Shown here one piece after another: positions 1-7,200 of a DNA stretch of 11,637 bases (its first letter is position 1; every line of letters starts with the position of its first letter). The translations under genes and the position numbers were made by a program. The DNA is from JANOXC01 sp031418215. GTDB lineage: Bacteria; Bacteroidota; Bacteroidia; AKYH767-A; OLB10. Location of the stretch: assembly GCA_031418215.1 (NCBI GenBank), contig JANOXC010000033.1, positions 1 through 11,637 of the forward strand, read 5' to 3'. A model generated the notes under the pieces. It was not told where the DNA came from. It searched no databases and saw nothing but the letters and a program-made list of their open reading frames with translations.

Positions 1-1
1 G

Positions 2-1723
2 AATTATTATGAGCAAACCTGGAATCAATTAAGTAAGGTGGATGGAAAGCTCTTTATTACCGGTGCTGATTTTCGAATCAGGCAGCAACATATATTTACA
101 GCGCGCATTGGTAGCTCAATAGAACATTATTTCGGGGCACAAAATCCTTTTAATAAATCAGGGGTTGGTGGTAGTTTCAATTACTCAGGTACTGTAAAGA
201 ATTTCAATTTAAGATTTTCCTCTAACTATGGCTCTGATTATTACTCCGGCTTTCGTGGCCTGTTAAATCTGAATTATGGGTTAACATATAAGCAGAACAG
301 TAAATATACCTGGGATTTTTTAAATTCTATCTATAACCAGCATCCGGTTTATTTAGATCAGTTTGGGAATATATATAGTAGCTTTGATAGTAAAGGTCAA
401 CATTTTGATTTAAGGCTGACGTCTAACAATAGAACAGGAAGCCATTCTTTCAGGGCGGCTTATTATGATGATGATCAGATCGATATTCATTATTTGACAC
501 GGGGATTGGGCTTTGACTATCGCCCGGTTTCCAAATCAAGCGTTCGTTTTTTAGCAACCGTATTCGCATCCTATATTAAACAACCTGAAACTGACATTCC
601 GGATTACTTTACTTCTCAAATTCGCACTTCTTTCAGATATAAAAGTTTTACAACAAATGTCCGTTATAACTATGGACCTTTTCAGGCTTATGAGCATAAA
701 CGTTTTGCAGAACACAGAACTAATTACCAATCTGTTTTTATAAACTCCTATTATGGTTTTTGGTTGTGGCAGCATATGTTATCCTTAGAGCCTTCGTTGA
801 ATTACAGTTATGAAACATTGTATAAAAAGGGACGATTGAGTATTCGACCGGAGCTCTTTTATTTTTCAAAAAGCGGATGGCAGTTGAGTACCTATGCACA
901 ATTTTTAACTAGCTCACAAAAGTTATCGACGCGGAATGAGTTTAATAATTCTGAGAACATACAACAATCAGCTACTTATACAGATTTACAAGTAGGGGTT
1001 GCACTGAAAAAAGAAATTGGAATACCCTTCCCGGGAAAAAGATACTATACTGCAAGGGTTATTGCTTTTAAAGACTTAAATGGGAATATGAAGCAGGATA
1101 AAAATGAAGAAGTGATTGAAAATATTTTGGTCAACATCAAGCCGGTAAGTACAGATTCTTCATCGGATGATATGCGATTCCTGAAAGAAAGGGGTGAGGA
1201 TGTTGTTACAGATGCCAAAGGACTTGTGACCCTTCGTAATTTGCCGGCAGGAATATATATGATCAGTAGCCGTTCACTTGTTCAAAGTGAAGGATGGTTC
1301 ACTTCTGGCGACCAAATATTATCATTGGACAAATCAAAGGAAATTTTAATCCCATTTGCCAGGGGTGTCAATATTCTCGGGTCAATCACTGTTGATCATA
1401 ATCTTACCATGTCATCGCGCAAGCAGGATCCGGAATTGTCCCGGATCAGGGTTACTGCTGTTGATTCGGCAGGACGTACCTACTCATGCCTAACCTCAAT
1501 TAATGGCTCATTTGAGTTATATGTTCCTACCGGTGATTACCGTGTGTCAATCAATCAAAATGCTATTGATGATGACTTCACCTTGGATCAAAATCTGGTG
1601 CTACTAAATCTAAATGGTAATATAGATGCATATAGGATAAGCTTCATCATCCGTGAAAAGGAGCGGTTGATAAAAGTTAAAAAGTTTAACAGTGACGGTA
1701 CTTTGCAACAAGAAAATAAATAG
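2..1723 (+). CDS. Outer-membrane beta-barrel protein, usher-like (5' partial)
   Basis: The frame is open from the window edge, so the true start lies upstream; the GTG at 38 is internal. The visible part is 573 residues ending at TAG 1721-1723. Residues about 1-340 alternate polar and aromatic/hydrophobic residues with many Tyr/Phe and short turns, as in an outer-membrane beta-barrel. From about residue 350 the style changes. An acidic loop D-L-N-G-N-x-K-Q-D-K-N-E-E begins at residue 358 and resembles the calcium-binding loop of SdrD B-like domains. One or two carboxypeptidase-regulatory-like beta-sandwich domains follow (LRNLPAGIYMI and later YVPTGDYRVSI are typical strands). A barrel followed by beta-sandwich C-terminal domains, directly upstream of a PapD-like gene, suggests an usher-like export pore. 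That is inference: no usher signature could be checked, and the N-terminal region is missing. Alternatives are a different outer-membrane barrel or a surface-assembly component. The two genes are probably co-transcribed. Confidence 0.7.
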   Translation, partial: NYYEQTWNQLSKVDGKLFITGADFRIRQQHIFTARIGSSIEHYFGAQNPFNKSGVGGSFNYSGTVKNFNLRFSSNYGSDYYSGFRGLLNLNYGLTYKQNSKYTWDFLNSIYNQHPVYLDQFGNIYSSFDSKGQHFDLRLTSNNRTGSHSFRAAYYDDDQIDIHYLTRGLGFDYRPVSKSSVRFLATVFASYIKQPETDIPDYFTSQIRTSFRYKSFTTNVRYNYGPFQAYEHKRFAEHRTNYQSVFINSYYGFWLWQHMLSLEPSLNYSYETLYKKGRLSIRPELFYFSKSGWQLSTYAQFLTSSQKLSTRNEFNNSENIQQSATYTDLQVGVALKKEIGIPFPGKRYYTARVIAFKDLNGNMKQDKNEEVIENILVNIKPVSTDSSSDDMRFLKERGEDVVTDAKGLVTLRNLPAGIYMISSRSLVQSEGWFTSGDQILSLDKSKEILIPFARGVNILGSITVDHNLTMSSRKQDPELSRIRVTAVDSAGRTYSCLTSINGSFELYVPTGDYRVSINQNAIDDDFTLDQNLVLLNLNGNIDAYRISFIIREKERLIKVKKFNSDGTLQQENK

Positions 1724-1768
1724 TATTATTACACAAATAAATATTTATATATATAAAAATTAATATTG

Positions 1769-2581
1769 ATGAAAAAGAATAATTTGTTTGTCCTGTTAAT
1801 GTGTTGCAGTGTTTTTGTAAAGGCGCAAAGTGTATCGATGTCACCGAGCCGATTATATTATAAAGCTGCGGCCGGCGAAACTAAAAAACAGGTGGTACAT
1901 GTTACTAATAACTCAACATCGGTTCAGTCATTCACGATTAGCTTTGGTGATTTTGCTGCGCCAGGGATTGATGGTAAAACTACGATGTTAAAACCGGAAG
2001 AAAGTGAGCATGCTTGTCATGCATATATGAGTGCATCACCTTCTTTTTTCAGTTTAGAACCAGGGAAAACCCAAGACGTGCAGGTTATTATTGACCTTCC
2101 TAATTTGCCTGAGGCAAATAAGGTGAAATGGGGCACCATGATATTGAAGTTGGAAAAAGAACGGGATGCAGCAAGTAGTGCCGGCAAAGATGGTGTTGGA
2201 ATGGGTTTGTTAGAAACATTTCAATTTGTGGTTCATATATTTCAAACTCCACCCACGGTTACTTTTAAGCAAGCTGAAATTACCAGTTTTAAAGAAGGAC
2301 CAGTTCAGGATGGCGCTGTCCGTACATTGGAAGTAATAACTAAAAATACAGGTGATGCTATTCTTGATTGTGCGGCATATATTGAGTTTTCTAATCTTCA
2401 AACCGGATACGAAGAGCGCTCCAAACCTGCAGCATTTACTGTATTGCCGGAAGGAGCAAGGCTAATGAAATTTTCAATCCCCGGCACATTGCCAAAAGGA
2501 AAGTATACCGTAACAGCTGTTGTAGATATTGGCAGTAAAGAAGCTGTACAGGCAGCTGAGATGGATATTGAGATTAAGTAA
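1769..2581 (+). CDS. Secreted PapD/DUF916-like Ig-fold protein, candidate periplasmic chaperone
   Basis: The protein has 270 residues from ATG 1769 to TAA 2579-2581. A TTG directly before the ATG would add one Met, but ATG is preferred. No Shine-Dalgarno is visible; the 45-bp gap after the barrel gene is almost pure A/T, normal for Bacteroidota. A Sec signal peptide is clear: MKK, hydrophobic core LFVLLMCCSVFV, probable cleavage after Ala19 (VKA|Q). The mature start SVSMSPSRLYY followed by a Gly and V-V-H-V-T-N-N matches the first strands of PapD-like and DUF916 Ig domains; Arg28 sits about where chaperones carry a conserved Arg, but no alignment was made. Residues about 20-155 form domain 1, including KWGTMILKLEKE and ending FQFVVHIFQTPP. 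Residues about 160-270 form domain 2, ending in alternating strands. Pairing with the upstream barrel suggests a subunit chaperone role. The alternative is an adhesion-associated DUF916-type surface protein. Confidence 0.78.
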   Translation: MKKNNLFVLLMCCSVFVKAQSVSMSPSRLYYKAAAGETKKQVVHVTNNSTSVQSFTISFGDFAAPGIDGKTTMLKPEESEHACHAYMSASPSFFSLEPGKTQDVQVIIDLPNLPEANKVKWGTMILKLEKERDAASSAGKDGVGMGLLETFQFVVHIFQTPPTVTFKQAEITSFKEGPVQDGAVRTLEVITKNTGDAILDCAAYIEFSNLQTGYEERSKPAAFTVLPEGARLMKFSIPGTLPKGKYTVTAVVDIGSKEAVQAAEMDIEIK

Positions 2582-2594
2582 AAAATGGTTTTTT

Positions 2595-2636
2595 GTTTAA
2601 GGTTTAAGGTTTAAAGTTTAGGGTTTAAGGTTTGAT
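2595..2636 (+). repeat. GTTTAAG heptamer tandem array
   Basis: A 7-bp period is exact across the array. GTTTAAG occurs at 2595, 2602 and 2623, with the variants GTTTAAA at 2609, GTTTAGG at 2616 and GTTTGAT at 2630. It lies just past the stop of the PapD-like gene, in the spacer between two convergent genes. GTTTAAAGTT at 2609-2618 is the reverse complement of AACTTTAAAC at 2706-2715, so the two ends of the spacer could pair over a loop of about 87 nt. Function is unknown. It is too AT-rich to be a classical terminator, although a stem at a convergent junction could still act as a weak bidirectional one. Confidence 0.8.
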
Positions 2637-2710
2637 CTTTCAGGTGAATGAATATTGGCTTAAGGTTATTGCGCTATTGTCAATTGTTACTTATAAATAA
2701 CTTTTAACTT

Positions 2711-2737
2711 TAAACTCAAAACAATAAACTCAAAACA
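2711..2737. repeat. Two-copy TAAACTCAAAACA direct repeat
   Basis: TAAACTCAAAACA occurs at 2711-2723 and again at 2725-2737, a 13-bp perfect repeat with a 14-bp period. Read on the minus strand it gives GTTTTGAGTTTA, and GTTTTGAGTTT occurs on the plus strand at 3447-3457. Related GTTTnA-type repeats therefore flank the lipoprotein gene on both sides. It sits 9 bp beyond the lipoprotein stop codon. No function is assigned. Confidence 0.75.
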
Positions 2738-2745
2738 TCTTTCTC

Positions 2746-3279
2746 CTAAGGTTTAACTTTTGCTTTGATCTTAAAAGTAAGCATAGCCTGCAAACTATCA
2801 CGTTCAACATTAGGAGCATTTGTAAAACCAGATGCACGGAATGTTACTGTGCTTTGCTTGAGGTAGTCTTTAAGGTTTACAGATTCAACATCAAGGCTGA
2901 ATTGAGTTACACCATCAGGAACGGGATCTTTGTAGGCAACTTTTATTTCAGCAATTCCTGATGCAGAAAGATAGGCATTTGCTTTATCAACAATATCAAA
3001 ATTCTGACTGCCGGGATTAATCATTTTAAATGATGCAGCTGTTAATTCGATGGACTCCACATCATCAATACTGGCATTGTTTTCATCTAGTTTTGCTTGT
3101 AAATCCGAAGTAAAGGAGGTAGTAGCAAAAGTAAGGTTGCCCTGCGTGGTATTTTGTTCAATTACGAAATAAATGTTTGCCGCATCAAGGTTAAAGGAAA
3201 TGTCAACCTTTGCTTTTTCGCAGGAAGAAAGAACAGTCAATATATATATTAACAGTCCACTGGTGATTATTTTTTTCAT
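2746..3279 (-). CDS. Small lipoprotein of unknown function
   Basis: The protein has 177 residues, from ATG (complement of 3277-3279) to TAG (complement of 2746-2748). The signal peptide is clear: MKK, hydrophobic core IITSGLLIYILTV, lipobox L17-S18-S19-C20. It is followed by E-K-A-K, so the protein is predicted to be lipidated at Cys20 and held in the inner or outer membrane. The mature part (about 157 residues) has no enzyme motif or metal site that I recognise. It looks like one beta-rich domain of alternating hydrophobic and polar residues; the segment SIDDVESIELTAASFKM is mixed, and the C-terminal strand LTFKIKAKVKP is clearly beta. I do not recognise the family. It faces the PapD-like gene convergently and is separated from the giant gene by about 950 bp, so it is probably monocistronic. 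A TAATTTTG element 24 bp upstream is its likely -7 box. Coding status is well supported by the signal peptide and lipobox. Confidence 0.85.
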   Translation of the reverse strand: MKKIITSGLLIYILTVLSSCEKAKVDISFNLDAANIYFVIEQNTTQGNLTFATTSFTSDLQAKLDENNASIDDVESIELTAASFKMINPGSQNFDIVDKANAYLSASGIAEIKVAYKDPVPDGVTQFSLDVESVNLKDYLKQSTVTFRASGFTNAPNVERDSLQAMLTFKIKAKVKP

Positions 3280-3303
3280 GGCGATATGTTTTTATCCTAT
3301 ATG

Positions 3304-3311
3304 CAAAATTA
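3304..3311 (-). promoter_or_regulatory. Candidate Bacteroidota -7 element for the lipoprotein gene
   Basis: Read on the minus strand this is TAATTTTG, an exact match to the Bacteroidota TAnnTTTG -7 consensus, 24 bp before the ATG. A convincing TTG/TTTG -33 box is not present at the expected spacing, so this is a half-supported promoter. A small inverted repeat (CTGGT 3322-3326 / ACCAG 3333-3337) overlaps the region where the -33 contact would lie. Confidence 0.45.
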
Positions 3312-3346
3312 CAGGGTTTATCTGGTAAAAGCACCAGCATTGCTGT

Positions 3347-3360
3347 ATGATAGATATCAT
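3347..3360. repeat. Short inverted repeat ATGATA-ga-TATCAT
   Basis: Perfect 6-bp arms are separated by 2 bp, centred about 45 bp upstream of the candidate -7 element of the lipoprotein gene. The size and place suit a dimeric regulator site, but in AT-rich DNA such palindromes also arise by chance. No regulator gene is in the window. Confidence 0.35.
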
Positions 3361-3420
3361 TATTTCAAAAAAAAGCACATAAGCAGGGGAAGCTAGCAGT
3401 TTAAAGTTTGAGGATTAAAT

Positions 3421-3507
3421 GTTTGAATTGTTTGAAGTGGTTTCAGGTTTTGAGTTTTGTGTTTGAATGGTTTGAATTTTTGTGTTTGAATTGTTTGAAG
3501 TGGTTTA
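3421..3507 (+). repeat. Paired GTTTGAA repeat array with a 23-bp direct repeat
   Basis: GTTTGAA occurs six times, as three pairs with 9-bp internal spacing: 3421 and 3430, 3461 and 3470, 3484 and 3493. The first and third pairs belong to a perfect 23-bp direct repeat (3421-3443 and 3484-3506). A related GTTTGAG lies at 3406 and GTTTTGAGTTT at 3447-3457. The array is noncoding and lies in the large spacer between the divergently transcribed lipoprotein and giant protein genes. It resembles the GTTTAAG array at 2595-2636 in unit style but differs in unit and spacing. Confidence 0.8.
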
Positions 3508-4232
3508 TTTGCTATGACGGGAGTAATTCCTCTTGTGCTTTCAGTTTGTAAATAAGTTTGCATGGATTTATGGTCCTTTTGCTGATTTTACGACACCGTG
3601 GTATTAAAGACCTGCCTTCGTATTTTTGTTATCCTGTTTAAAGAATAAAGCAATTTGATAAACATAGGATCAGGTATTTCTCTTTTTCAAACTTTTTTTA
3701 TGCAACTTTAGTGAAAAAAACTTAGAAATCGTTCATACTAAAGTATGATTTTTCAAAAATATTTGAATCAACTTTTTTTTAGTAGCAGTATTTCCTAGTA
3801 TATATCAAATGTTTTATTAATCTTTAGCATTGCAAATAAAGACGGGGGGCTGTTTTCAGGCTTTTCCGTTTATTATTGTTTATTATTTCTACCAACCAAC
3901 GACCTGATTTATTAATTCAAAGCTTAAATTTAATTTAAAGAGAAGTTTCCTAACGGGAATTGCCTATTATGCGGGTTATTTATGAATTATATATATAGTT
4001 AATAAAAGACGAAATCAAGCCAAGAAAACAACATTAACACATCATTGTTATGGACAAGCATTGCACCTGCCAAATAGTAAAGCAACACAAACCTGGCATT
4101 TTTAAAATTGTGACTTTAAGTGGAGAAAAATTATGGATCGTCCTACTATAAGACTTCGAACTGTTTTAAATAAATATTTTATAAAAAGCACTAAATATTA
4201 GTTCATTCAACTGTAACCAAAAAACCAACCAC
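3508..4232. other. Long AT-rich spacer upstream of the giant protein gene
   Basis: About 725 bp with no supportable gene on either strand. It is rich in A/T runs: T7 at 3693-3699, A7 at 3714-3720 (which could pair with the T7), and T8 at 3773-3780. It also holds a G6 run at 3844-3849 and a TATATATA tract near 3990. Exact TAnnTTTG matches at 3553-3560 and 3621-3628 are far from the gene and lack a good -33 box. The last 30 bp before the ATG are A/C-rich without Shine-Dalgarno, as expected for highly expressed Bacteroidota genes. A long 5' leader or an unrecognised small RNA is possible but not shown. Confidence 0.6.
3733..3748. repeat. Inverted repeat TCATACT-aa-AGTATGA
   Basis: Perfect 7-bp arms with a 2-bp spacer, followed by TTTTT. 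As RNA it could fold as a 6-bp stem with a TAAA loop and a U-run, that is, a weak terminator-like hairpin on the plus strand. As DNA it is a good size for a dimeric regulator site. It lies about 490 bp upstream of the giant gene. Neither role is established. Confidence 0.35.
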
Positions 4233-7200
4233 ATGTTAAATAAAATTATTTCTCGGCTATTTATTTTAATGCTTACTTCTAAGAAATCCATAAGCATTAT
4301 TTTTATAATTAATGTCTTATTTTTTGCCAATGCTTATGCGCAAAACAAATCAGTTAATAAAAGCAACCAAGGCTTTTTAAAGAGGATTGAAAAAGATGAC
4401 GATGAAGAGATGGAAGGGCAAAAGGAAGACCGCCCGGATTTGGCGCGTGAGCAAGAAGTAAGGTTAACAAAAGATCCGGCATTAAATATTGTTCCGCAGG
4501 AACGTCTTCAATTTGTTTTCGATGCCATTAAGCAACAGAGAAGCCAAATGAATAGAGGTGGCTTAGCCCCTACCAGTTCAGCTGGATCTGCTTTATGGCA
4601 GGAAAGAGGACCAAGTAATGTTGGCGGAAGAACCAGGGCTTTGATGTATGACCCTAATGATGTAACCAAGAAAAAAGTATGGGCCGGTGGTGTTGGTGGA
4701 GGATTGTGGTACACCAATGATATTACCTTAACCACCCCTGTTTGGACGAATGTCAATGATTTTTGGGCGAATATTGCTATTTCCTGTATAGCATATAACC
4801 CTAATAATCTACAAGAATTTTATGTCGGAACAGGAGAAGGATATTATAATGCTGATGCAATAAGAGGACTCGGTATTTGGAAAACAACGGATGGCGGAGT
4901 TGCCTGGAATCAATTGGCAAGTACTAATAATGCTACTTTTTATAATACCCAGAAAATTGTAGTGACAAGTACAGGAGTCTATGCTGGAACAAGTAGCGCA
5001 TCAGGAGTAATGCGATCTACTGATGGTGGAAGCACCTGGACGTCAGTTTTGGCAGGAAGTGGTGGTGCCCCTGTAGGTGATTTGGAAGTTGGTTTTGATG
5101 GCACCCTTTATGCGGCAATGGGGCTTGTTTATTCAACAGATGGCGTATATCGTTCTACCAATGGAACAACCTGGACAAAACTCAACACCGGCGCCAATGG
5201 ATTTCCAACAACAGGTTTTCAACGTATTGAAATTGCCTGTGCGCCTAATGATGCCAATGTTATTTATGCACTAACGCAATCAGACGCAACGTTTGGTATT
5301 GGTAATATATATAAATCATCAGATAAAGGTGCCAACTGGACTACGTTGAATAAACCTACAGATGCAGATCTCGGTATAGGAAGTGAATTCACCAGAGGAC
5401 AGGCATGGTATGATTTAATTGCAGCTGTTGATCCTTTGGATGCCACCAAGCTTATTATCGGAGGAGTTGATTTATTCTATTCAACAAATTCAGGAACCTC
5501 GTGGACACAGATTTCCAAATGGTCGAACAATGCAAACCTGAATACTTTAAGTTGTTCAATCGTACATGCCGATCAACATGCAATTGTATTTCAACCCGGA
5601 AGCTCCACCATATTCCTCTCTGGAAATGACGGAGGCGTATTTCGTTGTGCAAATGTTACAACAGCCGGAGCCTCCAGTCAGTTCAGCAATAAAAATACCG
5701 GATACAATGTAACGCAATACTATGCTTGCGGAATTAACCCCACAGCAGGATCAAATAATTTTATTGCCGGCGCACAGGATAATGGGACACAAAAATTTAC
5801 TGTGGCCGGTATCAATTCAGCTACAACAGTAACCGGTGGTGATGGTGGTTATTGTTTTATTGATCAAACGAATGGCAATTATCAAATATCTTCTTATACC
5901 AGTAATAATTATACCCTTACCACCAATAACTGGAGTTCTTCCAGTACTATTTCCAGCGGCAGCACAGGTTCATTTATTAATCCTGCTGATTACGATGATG
6001 CAAATGGAATTCTTTATTCAGCTTATTCTACCACACAATTACAAAGAATTTCAGGGATTCGATCCACTCCGGCTGCTCCTGTTCAATTTACAATAACAGC
6101 AATGACTGCAATGGCAAGTCATATTCGGGTAAGCCCTTATGCTACAGCAGGTACTACAACACTTTTCGTTGGAACAGAAAATGGAAAATTATATAAAGTG
6201 ACCGGTGCAGAGGGAGCTTCACCAACGATAACTAATATTACAGGAGCATCTTTTTCTACTGGAAGTATTTCATGTGTTGAAATAGGCGCATCTGAAAGTG
6301 ACCTTATCGTTACATTTTACAACTATGGTGTGACATCAGTATGGAGAACGACAAATGGAGGTACTTCATGGAGTAATAAGGAGGGCAACCTTCCTGATAT
6401 GCCGATCAGATGGGCTTTGTATAATCCGGCACAACTAAATCAGGTGATGTTGGCTACTGAAGTTGGAGTTTGGTCTACCGATGACATCAGTGTTGCTTCT
6501 CCTGTTTGGGTAGCCAGCAACACGAATCTTGCAAATGTTAGTGTTGATATGTTACAGATACGCAGCTCCGACAAAACAGTTATTGCAGCCACGCATGGCA
6601 GAGGGTTGTTTTCAACCAATTATTTCAGCATTCCTTCAGCAGATTTCACAGCTTCATCAACAGTTGTTGCACAGGGAAGCAGTGTTACTTTTACGGATGC
6701 AAGTACCGGAAATCCCGATACTTGGAATTGGACATTTGGTTCAGGCACACCAGCAACCTCTACTTTACAAAATCCGGTTATCACCTATAATACGCTTGGA
6801 ACTTTCACTGTAGCACTTACTGCATCCAATTTAAATGGTGCAAACACCAATACAAAAACCAATTACATTACTGTTTTTGATCCTGCCGCTGCACCGATAG
6901 AAGTTTCCGGTACAATTAACGGAATTTCTCCTGTACTTTATCTAAATCTTCAATCAGCCTTTGCTGCCATTAATAACGGAATACATACCGGCGTAATTAC
7001 AGTTAACATAAAAGGAAACAGTACTGAAACTGGATCGGCGGTGCTGAATGTCAGTGGTACGGGTGCAGCCAACTACACTGCAATAAATATGCAGCCAACA
7101 GGCGGTACAGCACGAACAATCAGTGGAAATATTGCAGGAGTCCTGATTGATTTAAACGGGGCAAGATTTGTGACGATCAATGGACTCAATACAGGAAGCA

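Noticed and set aside
38..40. GTG start for the first gene
   Set aside because: The frame is open and reads plausibly upstream (NYYEQTWNQLSK), so the gene simply enters from the left edge.
551..775. Minus-strand open frame of 74 codons
   Set aside because: It is antisense to the beta-barrel coding region with no supporting motif.
2582..2745. Classical Rho-independent terminator
   Set aside because: There is no GC-rich stem with a U-run; only AT-rich inverted repeats are present.
3421..3507. CRISPR-like array
   Set aside because: The repeats are too short and low in complexity, the spacing is uneven between doublets, and there are no unique spacers of constant length and no cas gene.
3553..3628. 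TAAGTTTG and TATTTTTG as promoters of the giant gene
   Set aside because: Both match TAnnTTTG but lie 600-670 bp from the start and lack a well-placed -33 box. Such 8-mers are expected by chance in AT-rich DNA.
4508..4756. Minus-strand open frame of 82 codons
   Set aside because: It lies opposite the start of the propeller domain, which carries the conserved GPSNVGGR segment. It has no features of its own.
4608..6620. Catalytic sialidase or xyloglucanase (GH33/GH74)
   Set aside because: Asp-boxes are structural and occur in many propellers. No arginine triad or assigned acid pair could be recognised, so no enzyme activity is claimed.
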